Notes under the pieces: generated by a model
What the model was told of the DNA's origin: nothing
The model's input: the letters and a program-made list of their open reading frames with translations, nothing else
Databases searched by the model: none
In this document: positions 48,001 through 56,985 of the stretch, piece by piece
How the letters are laid out: each line of letters begins with the position of its first letter
How positions within the stretch are numbered: the first letter of the stretch is position 1
Source of the DNA: Deltaproteobacteria bacterium
GTDB lineage: Bacteria; Desulfobacterota; Syntrophia; Syntrophales; Smithellaceae
Assembly: GCA_009668925.1 (NCBI GenBank)
Contig: SBEK01000001.1
Location: 1 to 64,000 of the forward strand
DNA length: 64,000 nucleotides
Direction: 5' to 3'
Made by a program: the position numbers and the translations under genes

Positions 48001-50184
48001 CTACTTATTATCCCTATGATATTCATAATATTTTGCCGTTTTAACCAGCGCCGAAACCGCCTTGGGCAGCCCTTTGTAAACCGGGATGCCGGCCGACATC
48101 AAAATGTTTTCGAAAACGGGAATCCATTTTCTGATTTCTTCGGATGGCTGATACTGACGCCAGACGACCATCATGGGTTTTCCATGGGTATGCTTCCGAC
48201 CTTCGCCGGTCAGATAGGAGGCGACGGTTTCAATATAGGCGCCGCCGGGCGCCTTGTTGAAAAGCCAGTCAAAGGGAACGGAAATGATGTAATTATCGAT
48301 TTCACCGCTTTGCGACAGGAGTTCCAGCACTTCACTCATCAGGGGCAGATGAATGAAGGCAATGACGGCATCAATCGGGTTTCGGATCATGGCTCCGGCC
48401 GGCGGAATCAGCTTTCTCAGTTTCCGCGTCAGAGTTTCCGAAAGTGCCGGAAGCGCCAGATGGGCCCGCGCACAGTCGTCGGCAACGGATACGCCGATGC
48501 CCCCGCCAAATCCGAGAACGGCTGTTCTCCTTCCCCGGACTTTCCCCAGGCGATGAAACGCCTGGGTGACATCAGCCATTTCTTCCAGGGACTCTACCTG
48601 CACCGCTCCGGTTTGCCGGAAAAAGGACTTCCATATCTTCTCTCCCCCGGCCAGTGAGCCGGTATGTGAAGACACGGCCCTGGCTCCCGATTCCGTAAGC
48701 CCGCTCTTATAGATGATCACGGGCTTTCGGCGATTGACTTCCGTGACCAGGTCCCGGAGAAGCCGTCCGTCCTTCACGCCCTCGAGATACATCGTGATGA
48801 TCCTGGTTGCCTCGTCATGGGCCAGATAATCGAGAAAATCGGTGCAGTCGAGCGTCAGAGCGTTGCCGTAACTGACGGACTTGCTGAAATGGATCCCGTA
48901 ATGATCCGTGAGGTAATTTGTAAAATCCTGGGCATTGCCGCCGCTCTGGCTGATCAGGGAAACCGGTCCGCTCTCTGCAGATGCGGCCTCCCACGTCAGG
49001 AGACGGGTTTCGGGAACATAGAATCCCATGCAATTGGGGCCGATCACGCGCAGCCCTCCCCCGCGGGCAATCGTTTCAATTTCCCCTTGCAGCCTGATGC
49101 CTTCTTCTTCACCGGATTCCTTGAAACCGGAACTGAAGATATGGATATTTTTATTGCCCGTGGCGACGCATTCTTTCAGAATATCCGGAACCAGCGGTCC
49201 GGGGATGGAGAGAATGACGAGATCCACCGCCTCGGGCAACGACGCCAGATTGGGATAAGCCTTTATCCCGTCGATTTCGTCGAGCTTCGGGTTGACGGGA
49301 TAAAGTCTTCCCCGATAACCGAAATTTTTCATGCACCCGAACATCCCGGAAAATCCACTCGCTTCCGGCCGCGTGGCGCCCACTACGGCGACTGATTCGG
49401 CATGCGTCATCACGTCGAGGGCGGCGCGGATTTCGGCGGATCTCTTGCTGCTCGCTCCCTCACCCGGGGTTTCGCCGGTGCGCGCGGCCTTGCGCTCATC
49501 CAGGACAATCAGGGCATCCACGGCCACGATTTTTCCCTTCGGGGTCACGATCAGCGGATTGATATCCACTTCTCTGATCGCGGGCTGTTCCATTCCCAGT
49601 CTGGCCACGCCCAGTAAAACATCCGTCACCTGATCGAGATCGGCGGCTGCTTCTCCTCGAAAGTTTTCCAGAAGCCGGCGGGACTTGATTTCCCGGATCA
49701 TCCGCCGGGCCTCTTTCTCATCGAATGGAGCAATCCGGAAAGTCGTATCCGCCAGCACTTCGGTGAAGATGCCGCCCAGGCCGAACATGACGACCGGGCC
49801 GAACTGAGCATCACGGAACATCCCGACGACCAATTCTCGGCTCCCCTGAACACAGGGGGAAATAAGACAGCCTTCCCAGTCAACGCCGGCCGACTTTTTA
49901 ATGGCGGAAAAAGCCCTGCGAACTTCTCCTTGCGATTTCAGGTTTGTCTTAACCAGTCCGCGTTCCGTTTTATGGGTGAGCTTCGCGCCATGGCCTTTCA
50001 CCACAACGGGAAATCCGATTTTTTGCGCATATAAAACGGCGTCATCCGCCCGTGTGACGACTTTGTCTTCCACGACCGGCACGCCGTAATCTTTCAATAA
50101 TTTCTTTGATTCAACCTCCGTCATGGACAACCGCCCCTCCGCTTTAACCCGCTTAATCAGTTTGTCTGCGTTCGTCATTTGCAT
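48001..50184 (-). CDS. ADP-forming acyl/acetyl-CoA synthetase, beta-alpha fusion
   Basis: The 727-aa enzyme has the reverse domain order of the one at 30.3 kb: ATP-grasp half first (about 1-235; KKLLKDYGVPVVED, THKTERGLV), then CoA-binding and ligase domains (about 245-727; ESVAVVGATRPEASGF, GPNCMGFY, phosphohistidine loop SHTGSLAGG). The reaction is the same type, making ATP from acyl-CoA. Its ATG overlaps the last codons of the TetR gene by 10 bases, so the two are translationally coupled and its expression is probably governed by that regulator. Confidence 0.9.
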   Translation of the reverse strand: MQMTNADKLIKRVKAEGRLSMTEVESKKLLKDYGVPVVEDKVVTRADDAVLYAQKIGFPVVVKGHGAKLTHKTERGLVKTNLKSQGEVRRAFSAIKKSAGVDWEGCLISPCVQGSRELVVGMFRDAQFGPVVMFGLGGIFTEVLADTTFRIAPFDEKEARRMIREIKSRRLLENFRGEAAADLDQVTDVLLGVARLGMEQPAIREVDINPLIVTPKGKIVAVDALIVLDERKAARTGETPGEGASSKRSAEIRAALDVMTHAESVAVVGATRPEASGFSGMFGCMKNFGYRGRLYPVNPKLDEIDGIKAYPNLASLPEAVDLVILSIPGPLVPDILKECVATGNKNIHIFSSGFKESGEEEGIRLQGEIETIARGGGLRVIGPNCMGFYVPETRLLTWEAASAESGPVSLISQSGGNAQDFTNYLTDHYGIHFSKSVSYGNALTLDCTDFLDYLAHDEATRIITMYLEGVKDGRLLRDLVTEVNRRKPVIIYKSGLTESGARAVSSHTGSLAGGEKIWKSFFRQTGAVQVESLEEMADVTQAFHRLGKVRGRRTAVLGFGGGIGVSVADDCARAHLALPALSETLTRKLRKLIPPAGAMIRNPIDAVIAFIHLPLMSEVLELLSQSGEIDNYIISVPFDWLFNKAPGGAYIETVASYLTGEGRKHTHGKPMMVVWRQYQPSEEIRKWIPVFENILMSAGIPVYKGLPKAVSALVKTAKYYEYHRDNK

Positions 50185-50867
50185 TTCTCTTTCCCTTCGC
50201 TCTTTATAGTCATGGCCTCCGCAATCAGCCCTTCGGCGAGGCGGAGTGTATTCTCGGTGAGCAATTTATTCTTGAGATCATGGGACTTCGCGTCCTCCAA
50301 CTGGATCACGCCGACCAGAAGCCCCCAAATGACGTCGGCCATCTCGTAAACATTCACCTCTTTGATGAGCCCCGTCTCGATGCCCTTCGTCAGAATCTGC
50401 CGGCTCAAGACAAAGTTTGCCCGTCCCTTATCGTTCAGCGCCGTGCGGACTTCCGGCCGCAACTCACCCATGAGTCCCTGCTGCTGAAACAACTGAATGA
50501 TCCGGAAGGTTTCCGGCAGATGCTCATAGCCGTGATAAAAGGCTTCGAAGAGCGCCGTGATGAGGTCTTTTCCATCGCTGATCTTACCGGTCCGGAGACT
50601 TTCTTCGACTGCCTGAAGCTGCTCGCGGACATCATCGATAAGCGGCATCATGAGCGTGAAGAAAAGATCATCTTTGGCTTTGAAATAAAGATAGATGGTG
50701 GGTTTGGTCACTTCCGCGGCCAGTGCGATTTCATCCATCGTGGCTTTTAAATAGCCTTTGGAGGCAAAAACTTTTTTGGCTGCCTCCAAAATACTGCGGA
50801 TTCTTTCAGCTTTTTCGCGATCTCGTCTTTGCTGGCAGATCGCTTTATGTTCATTCTCTGGAATCAA
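50175..50867 (-). CDS. TetR-family transcriptional regulator
   Basis: A dimeric repressor with an N-terminal helix-turn-helix (about residues 20-65; ILEAAKKVFASKGYLKATMDEIALAAEVTKPTIYLYFKAKDDLF) and a helical ligand domain of the AcrR/FadR style (about 75-230). No ATG lies near the start. TTG 50867 has GGAG 9 bases upstream and is preferred to TTG 50882, which has none. It is coupled to the CoA synthetase, so acyl-CoA or a fatty acid is a likely effector (inference). Confidence 0.85.
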   Translation of the reverse strand: MIPENEHKAICQQRRDREKAERIRSILEAAKKVFASKGYLKATMDEIALAAEVTKPTIYLYFKAKDDLFFTLMMPLIDDVREQLQAVEESLRTGKISDGKDLITALFEAFYHGYEHLPETFRIIQLFQQQGLMGELRPEVRTALNDKGRANFVLSRQILTKGIETGLIKEVNVYEMADVIWGLLVGVIQLEDAKSHDLKNKLLTENTLRLAEGLIAEAMTIKSEGKEKCK

Positions 50868-50902
50868 AACCAGGGGCTCCAAAACAAATAGCGGGACTAA
50901 AC

Positions 50903-50933
50903 TTACTAATGGTAAAAGACTTACTATAAGTAA
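50903..50933. promoter_or_regulatory. Two tandem TetR-type operators
   Basis: TTACTAATGGTAA (50903-50915) and TTACTATAAGTAA (50921-50933) are 13-base palindromes of the form TTACTnnnRGTAA, 18 bases apart start to start. They lie about 35 bases before the TetR start and just downstream of a TTGACA (minus strand, 50946-50941), where binding would block the promoter. Confidence 0.7.
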
Positions 50934-51199
50934 AGTCGCCTGTCAACGACTAATGATTGTCCGGAAACAATAGGAAAACAGATCTCTCTGGGGCGCCATT
51001 TCTTTGCTGTTCCCGGAGGTGGTTATGCCCTCGGGATTAAAGCGGGAACGTGACATTTGCCCGATACGGCGATATAAATTTGTTTGACTCCCGGCTTCAT
51101 TCTTCTTATACTTTACCGCACGTTTCAAGATATTCCGGTTTCCATCTATTACCGAACCTGCGGGACGCCGAAGATCGACCCCGCGGAAAGGCGGACGTC
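50934..51199. other. Intergenic region between the TetR and NfeD genes
   Basis: Together with the operator segment this is about 330 bases between divergent genes. Apart from the probable TetR -35 box, I saw short GC-rich stretches but no gene. The frame open upstream of the NfeD start (from 51050) lacks family character. Confidence 0.4.
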
Positions 51200-51643
51200 A
51201 TGTTTGATTGGTCCCTCTCACCGGCCGCAGTCTGGGCAATCCTTGGCCTGCTTCTGCTCGCTTTTGAACTGGCCACGGTCACTTTCATCCTGTGTTTTAT
51301 CGGCATCGGGGCGCTGATCGTCGCTCTCACGACCTGGCTCGGCATTACCGCCTCCTTGAGCAGCCAGTTGATTGTCTTTTCGGCGTCATCCCTGCTTTTC
51401 GTTCTGCTGCTTCGCAAAACAGCCAAAAAGCTTTTCGCCGGACATGCCGACGCGCCGCCGGATTACATGGGACAAAAGGTTTCCGTCATCCGGCCGATTC
51501 CGTCCGGCGGCGAAGGAGCTATCCGGTACCGCGGTTCGGACTGGATTGCTTTTTCCGAAGCGAGCGAGGCTATTCCCGAGGGCGCCACCGTTCAGATTGA
51601 AGCAATTGAGGGTATTCGCGTCAAAGTCAAACCCATCACTTAG
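51200..51643 (+). CDS. NfeD-family membrane protein
   Basis: The 147-aa protein has about three TM segments (residues 7-70; WAILGLLLLAFELATVTFILCFIGIGALIVALTTWLG) and a C-terminal OB-fold (about 90-147; GQKVSVIRPIPSGGEGAIRYRGSDWIA). NfeD proteins partner with SPFH proteins in membrane microdomains. It precedes such a gene by 15 bases. ATG 51200 fits the family N-terminus, with GGCGG upstream. Confidence 0.9.
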   Translation: MFDWSLSPAAVWAILGLLLLAFELATVTFILCFIGIGALIVALTTWLGITASLSSQLIVFSASSLLFVLLLRKTAKKLFAGHADAPPDYMGQKVSVIRPIPSGGEGAIRYRGSDWIAFSEASEAIPEGATVQIEAIEGIRVKVKPIT

Positions 51644-51658
51644 AAGAGGAGGAAAGGC

Positions 51659-52567
51659 ATGCAGATTGTTCTGATTGTCGTCGCATTACTGGTTGTCATT
51701 TTAATCGCTAAAGGGGTTTGCATTATTCCGCAGCAGAGCGCTTACGTGATTGAACGCCTGGGAAAATTCAACCGGGTGCTCAATGCGGGTATCAGCTACA
51801 TCATTCCCTTCGTTGACCGGAAGGCTTATGTCCATACGCTCAAAGAGCAGGCTCTTGATATCCCCGAGCAGGTTTGCATCACCCGCGACAACGTCCAGGT
51901 CGGCGTGGACGGCGTTATCTTCATTCAGGTTTTTGATCCGCAAATGGCCTCTTACGGCATCAGTAACTACGTCTTTTCCATCGTGCAGCTCGCGCAGACG
52001 ACAATGCGCAGCGAAGTCGGCAAAATCGACCTGGATAAGACCTTCGAGGAACGAACAGCGATCAATTCCGCCATTGTCAGCGCCATCAACGACGCTGCCC
52101 GGACCTGGGGCGTGAAGATTCTGCGCTATGAAGTGAAAAACATCCGGCCGCCCGAGAGTGTTCTCATTGCCATGGAAAAACAAATGCAGGCCGAACGGGA
52201 AAAGCGCGCGATCATTCTCCAGTCCGAAGGCGAAAAGCAGTCCGCCATCAATGTCGCCGAAGGCCAGAAGCAGAAAGTCGTCCTGGAATCGGAAGCAGCG
52301 CGCCAGAAGCAGATCAATGAAGCGGGCGGCCAGGCGGAAGCAATTCGGGCGGTGGCCTCCGCAACATCGGACGGTCTGAAGGCGGTGGCTTCCGCCGTGC
52401 AGACCGAGGGCGGCCTGGAAGCCGTACAACTGCGTGTGGCCGAGAAGCTGGTCGAACAATTCGGCCATCTGGCCAAACAGGGAAACACGCTCATTCTGCC
52501 GGCTAACTTCGGCGACATTTCATCACTCATCGCCACGGCCATGAGTGTGGTCAAACAGACAAAATAA
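51659..52567 (+). CDS. SPFH/stomatin-like membrane protein (QmcA/paraslipin type)
   Basis: A 302-aa protein with an N-terminal TM anchor (about 2-20), the SPFH domain (about 20-185; VIPQQSAYVIERLGKFNRVLNAG-type start, DGVIFIQVFDPQMASYGI) and an Ala/Glu-rich coiled coil (about 170-250; QAEREKRAIILQSEGEKQSAINVAEGQ). These proteins form large ring assemblies in the membrane and regulate proteases. Together with NfeD upstream it forms the common NfeD-SPFH pair. AGAGGAGG precedes the ATG. Confidence 0.92.
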   Translation: MQIVLIVVALLVVILIAKGVCIIPQQSAYVIERLGKFNRVLNAGISYIIPFVDRKAYVHTLKEQALDIPEQVCITRDNVQVGVDGVIFIQVFDPQMASYGISNYVFSIVQLAQTTMRSEVGKIDLDKTFEERTAINSAIVSAINDAARTWGVKILRYEVKNIRPPESVLIAMEKQMQAEREKRAIILQSEGEKQSAINVAEGQKQKVVLESEAARQKQINEAGGQAEAIRAVASATSDGLKAVASAVQTEGGLEAVQLRVAEKLVEQFGHLAKQGNTLILPANFGDISSLIATAMSVVKQTK

Positions 52568-52575
52568 CTTCCTTC

Positions 52576-52609
52576 GGGCGGGCGGCAGAACTTCCGCCCG
52601 CCCTTCTTT
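52576..52609 (+). terminator. Terminator after the SPFH gene
   Basis: A 10-bp GC stem, GGGCGGGCGG (52576-52585) with CCGCCCGCCC (52594-52603), followed by TTCTTT. Confidence 0.88.
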
Positions 52610-52755
52610 GCCCTTCCGGAGCCTTGTTCCCCCCGGCAGTTCATTCCAGATCACATTTCGGGAAACATTTAAATGTCGAGCTCGAACGTGACATGTGGTA
52701 AGGAGGCAAGGTGGTTCCCGAACCTTGAACCGTAAACCATGCAAAGGGAAGCGAC

Positions 52756-54213
52756 ATGGGAAAGACCAGGCGCACCCCGGATCATTCCGGGAAAAATATC
52801 GTCAAGGCCCCGCGGCAGTGGCTGAGGCATATTTTCGAACATTCTCCGGCACTGGTGTGCGTTATGGATAACCAGGGGGTTTTCCTCGATATCAATGAGG
52901 CGGGTGTTGCCATGCTGGGCGGACATTCGAGAAACGATTTTATCGGAAAACGGTCCATCACCACTTTCTATGCCGATCCGGAGGACGTCACCCGGTTTCA
53001 GGGCATTGTCGCGCACAGCGGAGTTCTCCGGGAATTTGAAACCCGCCTGCGCTGCCTGGACGGAAAAATTATCGACGTCCGGATAACCGGCGCCGCCCGT
53101 GTGAGTGCCAAGGGTGATATTATCGGCTATGAAGCGTTCATTATCGATGTCACCGACCGGAAAACGGCGGAGCAGGCCCTCCGGGAATCCGAAGAAAAGT
53201 ACCGCACCGTCGTGGAAACGTCGCTGACGTCCATCGTCGTGCATCAGGAAGGCCGCATCAAATTCGTCAACCAGCGATTCGCCGATATGCTCGGGTATGA
53301 CAAACCGGAAGACATCCTGGGCCATTATTTCTGGGAGTTTGTCCATCCGGATGACCGGGCTATGGTCAGGGAAAGGGGGATGATGCGGGAAGGAGGCCAT
53401 CTGAACCCCGAACACTATATTTACCGGTACACGGAAAAGGACAGCAAGGCCATCAAATGGGCCGAGCTGCGCGCAACACATGCCATGTACATGGGAAAGC
53501 CGGCGGCCATCACCAATTTTATCGACATCACCAAAACGAAGAAAGCGGAAGAAGAGATCCGCCGGCTGTCGGGGCGACTGGTCAAAGTCCGGGAAGAAGA
53601 AAGAAAAAAAGTGGCCGCGGATCTTCATGATGAACTGGGACAGATCCTGACCACCATGCATTTCGAACTTGATGATCTGCAAAGAACACTCCCCCCCGAC
53701 CGTCCCGAACAGCAGGAGCGGTGCGCGGAACTTATCCGCAGCGTCGAACGAATGGCGAACGCGGTGCGCAAAACAACATCCTTTTTGCGTCCCATCCTCC
53801 TGGACCAGATGGTGCTGATTCCCGCGCTCAAAAGATCGATCAGCGAATTTAAGGAACACCGTCCGGACATTCACGTAAGCTTCGAAGCTCTTGGTTTCAA
53901 GAACCGCCTGAATCCCGAAATTGAACTGGCGATCTATCGTATCTTTCAGGAAGCCCTGACCAACATCGTCAAGCACGCCGCGGCGACCGAAGTCGAAATC
54001 ATTCTGACATACAGCCATCCGCATGTGATGTTGACCATCCGGGACAATGGTTTGGGTTGCCGCGATCCATACAGAAAGAAAAACACGTCGAAAAAAAGCG
54101 CCGGAATCGGGCTGATCGGTATGCGGGAGCGCGTTGTCTCTCTGGGCGGGTCTCTTGAAGTCTCCACGGCGCCGGGCAGGGGAATGACGATCCGGGCGGA
54201 TATTCCGGCTTAA
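52756..54213 (+). CDS. PAS-PAS sensor histidine kinase (NarL-type HisKA_3)
   Basis: The 485-aa cytoplasmic kinase has two PAS domains (about 25-140 and 145-265), a HisKA_3 dimerisation domain with phospho-acceptor His291 in DLHDELGQ, and a HATPase_c domain (about 390-485; QEALTNIVKHA, DNGLGC, GIGLIGMRERV). No TM segment is visible, so it senses an internal cue such as redox state or a metabolite. The NarL-type regulator gene follows after 18 bases, forming a two-component pair. Confidence 0.93.
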   Translation: MGKTRRTPDHSGKNIVKAPRQWLRHIFEHSPALVCVMDNQGVFLDINEAGVAMLGGHSRNDFIGKRSITTFYADPEDVTRFQGIVAHSGVLREFETRLRCLDGKIIDVRITGAARVSAKGDIIGYEAFIIDVTDRKTAEQALRESEEKYRTVVETSLTSIVVHQEGRIKFVNQRFADMLGYDKPEDILGHYFWEFVHPDDRAMVRERGMMREGGHLNPEHYIYRYTEKDSKAIKWAELRATHAMYMGKPAAITNFIDITKTKKAEEEIRRLSGRLVKVREEERKKVAADLHDELGQILTTMHFELDDLQRTLPPDRPEQQERCAELIRSVERMANAVRKTTSFLRPILLDQMVLIPALKRSISEFKEHRPDIHVSFEALGFKNRLNPEIELAIYRIFQEALTNIVKHAAATEVEIILTYSHPHVMLTIRDNGLGCRDPYRKKNTSKKSAGIGLIGMRERVVSLGGSLEVSTAPGRGMTIRADIPA

Positions 54214-54231
54214 GTGTTAGGGGCGGCTGTG

Positions 54232-54900
54232 ATGAAAAAAATCAGAGTATTAGTGACCGACGATCATGACATTGTGCGGGACGGCCTGAAGCAACTCCTC
54301 AATAGTCAATCCAATATGGAAGTCATCGGAGAGGCAAGCGACGGCAGAGAAGCCCTGGAGAAGATCAAATCGCTCCATCCGGATGTCGTGCTGCTGGACA
54401 TTACGATGCCCAACATGACCGGATTGGAAGTCGTCAACCTCCTGCGCAATGTAACGCCGAAAATAAGGATTGTGGTGTTCTCCATGCATGCCAAGGAAAG
54501 CTATGTCAAAGAGATTCTTGCGGCGGGAGCCTCAGGCTACGTCCTCAAGGCATCGCCCAGTTCGGATATTCTGACGGCCATCGGGGCGGCCTACCGGGGA
54601 GAGTATTTTCTCAGTTCGAAATTGAAGGCCGAGGTGATCGATAAGTACGTCAAGGGTCAAACGGGAACCCCTTCCGTCAGCGGCTACGACCTGTTGACCG
54701 AGCGGGAACAGCAGGTCTTTCGTCTGGTGGCTCAGGGACACACCACGGACCGGATAGCCGATTTCCTTTGTATCAGCCCGAAGACGGTGGAAAAACACCG
54801 GACCAGCATCATGCGCAAGCTCGCCATTCATGATCGGTTCGAACTGCTCAAGTATGCCATTAAAATAGGCGTTGTCGATCCCGACCTTTGGGAAGAATAA
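54232..54900 (+). CDS. NarL/LuxR-type response regulator
   Basis: The 222-aa partner of the kinase upstream. The receiver domain (about 1-120) has the acidic pair DDHD near residue 10, phospho-acceptor Asp56 in LLDITMPNMTG and Lys in YVLKASPS. The C-terminal LuxR HTH (about 150-215) has LTEREQQVFRLVAQGHTTDRIAD and SPKTVEKHRTSIMRKL. ATG 54232 has AGGGG at a good distance; a GTG at 54214 is open but less likely. Confidence 0.94.
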   Translation: MKKIRVLVTDDHDIVRDGLKQLLNSQSNMEVIGEASDGREALEKIKSLHPDVVLLDITMPNMTGLEVVNLLRNVTPKIRIVVFSMHAKESYVKEILAAGASGYVLKASPSSDILTAIGAAYRGEYFLSSKLKAEVIDKYVKGQTGTPSVSGYDLLTEREQQVFRLVAQGHTTDRIADFLCISPKTVEKHRTSIMRKLAIHDRFELLKYAIKIGVVDPDLWEE

Positions 54901-55275
54901 AGAAAATCGTCTTTCTTGTCCGCGGTCTCTTTTATTCGCTCAGATCATCGTTTTCATTACCTTCAATGCCTTTTGATCAGGGTCACTCCCCATATAAAAA
55001 GTAGGGACGCCCTCCCGCTCATATGGGGTTGATACCGGATTGTTTCTTCACTGGAAATATCCTACAAATCTATTCACGAGAAACCCCTTCCCGGCTGGTA
55101 AAAATTAAGGAAAGCGTTGCCGGGAAAGGACCTCTTCCCGGACCATGATCGTCGGTGATCCCAGATGAGATGGCCGGCCATTAAAATCTGCAAATGGCCT
55201 CCAGGCACCGGTCATCATTTTCGAGATCGATGAAGGCTGTTAATAAATTGAAGAAGTTGAAAAAGGAGGTTTTAA
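54901..55275 (+). other. 375-base leader before the binding-protein gene
   Basis: It contains the inverted repeat CCCCATAT (54988-54995)/ATATGGGG (55021-55028) around a 25-base loop and the hairpin CCGGGAA-AGGACCTC-TTCCCGG (55120-55141). Both lie well upstream of the start and could be an operator and an attenuator for the binding protein, but there is no direct evidence. No gene is visible. Confidence 0.4.
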
Positions 55276-56757
55276 ATGAAGTATGTGACAAAGAAGTTAA
55301 CTGTTTTATTGGGCCTGCTGTGCCTTTTATCTTTAGTCGCCGTAAACCCATCGACGGTTTTCGCCGCTAAGGCGCAAAAGGCCGTCAAGGAGGCAAAGGC
55401 CGATCCGGCTGATAAATTGGGCAAGCCGAATGCCGCCTTCGACATCAATAAAATGTCCGACATGTCGGACTTTGACCCGGCCCATCCGGTGATCCCCACC
55501 GGCGACGTCATCAAGATCGCCCATGTGGCGCCTTTTTCCGGACCGGGCGCCATCAACGGGGAACTCCACTATGCTCCCATGCTCTGGGCCGTGCACGATA
55601 TCAATAAGCGCGGCGGCATCTGGGTGGACGGCAAAAAGAAGCTGATCGCGCTCATCAAGGCCGATTCCATGTCCAAGCCCGACCAGGCCAAAAAGATTTG
55701 CGAACGGATGATCCTGCAGGAGAAGGTCCAGTTTCTGGTGGGCACCTCCGGCAGCAACATCATGAAGGTCATGAACGAGACGGGCAACAAGTACAAGATC
55801 ATTGTCATGAACGAAGGCGCGCTGTCCGATGATCTGATGGACGCCGCGAATTTCAGCCCCTATGCTTTCATGTCTTCGGCCTCGACGGAGCAGATCGGAC
55901 GGGGACTGGCTTATTACTATGGACAGATCCGGAAGAAGGAAAAGAAATTTTACATCATTGGTCAGGATTATTCGTTCGGTCACGGACTGGGCGAGGGATT
56001 CAAAAAAGGTCTGAAAGAGTATTATCCTGAAGCGCAGATCGTCGGTGAAGATTATCATAAGTTGTTTCTGACGGATTTCGCGCCGTATCTGGAGAAGATC
56101 AAAGCATCCGGCGCCGAAGTCATTTATACCGGCGACTGGACCCCCGATTCCGGAAATCTTTTAAAGCAGGCCCGACACATGGGCATCAAATTGCCTTTCG
56201 CCAATCTATTCATGAATGAACCCAACGAACTTCATCAGGTCGGCGTGGAAGGAACGGCCGGACTGGTTAATATCGATCAGCACGACGTGACTCCGGCTTT
56301 CAAATACCCCGGTTACGAAAAATTCCACAAGGCCTGGAATACGCAATGGCAGACGAAATGGAAGACACAGCCTTTCAACAGCCGGGTCATGGAACACGGC
56401 AATTCCAATCTCGGTTCCTACACGATGCAGATGTACTGGCTCCTCTCCGTTATCGAGCGGGCCAAGAGCACCAATGCGGAAAATATCATCAAAGTATGGG
56501 AAGGCGACACGTACCGCTTCGCCAACGGCAAGGTCATAAAAATGCGGGCCTGCGACCACAAGGCCGTGCAAAACCTGATCGTCACGGAATATGTACCGCC
56601 GCAGCAGCAGAAGGCGTCGTTCAACATCCCCCCGTATTACTGGTTCAAAGGATGTTCCTCATCCGGACCGGGCTGGATCATTCCCGCCGGAAAGGTGCTT
56701 CCCTGGATGGATCAGAAGTTGGATCGCTGTAAAGGAAAGAACGATTGGGGAGAATGA
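55276..56757 (+). CDS. Periplasmic substrate-binding protein (Peripla_BP_6, branched-chain amino-acid type), orphan
   Basis: The 493-aa protein has a signal peptide (about 1-31, TVFAA) and a two-lobe binding fold (about 75-470; IKIAHVAPFSGPGAINGELHY, VQFLVGTSGSNIMKVMNETGNKYKIIVMNEG, IYTGDWTPDSGNLLKQARHMG). The C-terminal part has two Cys (FKGCSSSG, LDRCKGK), perhaps a disulphide. In ABC import such proteins need permease and ATPase genes, none of which is here, so it may feed a distant transporter or act as a sensor module. AAAAAGGAGG precedes the ATG. Confidence 0.85.
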   Translation: MKYVTKKLTVLLGLLCLLSLVAVNPSTVFAAKAQKAVKEAKADPADKLGKPNAAFDINKMSDMSDFDPAHPVIPTGDVIKIAHVAPFSGPGAINGELHYAPMLWAVHDINKRGGIWVDGKKKLIALIKADSMSKPDQAKKICERMILQEKVQFLVGTSGSNIMKVMNETGNKYKIIVMNEGALSDDLMDAANFSPYAFMSSASTEQIGRGLAYYYGQIRKKEKKFYIIGQDYSFGHGLGEGFKKGLKEYYPEAQIVGEDYHKLFLTDFAPYLEKIKASGAEVIYTGDWTPDSGNLLKQARHMGIKLPFANLFMNEPNELHQVGVEGTAGLVNIDQHDVTPAFKYPGYEKFHKAWNTQWQTKWKTQPFNSRVMEHGNSNLGSYTMQMYWLLSVIERAKSTNAENIIKVWEGDTYRFANGKVIKMRACDHKAVQNLIVTEYVPPQQQKASFNIPPYYWFKGCSSSGPGWIIPAGKVLPWMDQKLDRCKGKNDWGE

Positions 56758-56780
56758 TCACGGTCTCCAAACGTTGGATC

Positions 56781-56819
56781 ATCTCAGCGTGCAGCCGGAA
56801 ATTTGCTGCACGCTGAGAT
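56781..56819 (+). terminator. Hairpin after the binding-protein gene
   Basis: A perfect 15-bp stem, ATCTCAGCGTGCAGC (56781-56795) with its complement (56805-56819), no U-tract after it. Confidence 0.65.
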
Positions 56820-56985
56820 TAAACAGAAGGCAGTACAATGAGGTTTCTGTAAAAATATCCTGAGATCAGATTACCTTTTCCATTCCGCTTGCGCCCGGAA
56901 CCACTTCTGTCCCTTTTCTCTTCTTAAAGGAAAAGCACGGCATTTTTCTTAACCCTCACAGCATCAGGATAAGGAGTCACTATTT

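Noticed and set aside
52669..54024. Open frame (about 450 codons) opposite the first PAS kinase
   Set aside because: Antisense shadow of a clearly homologous kinase gene.
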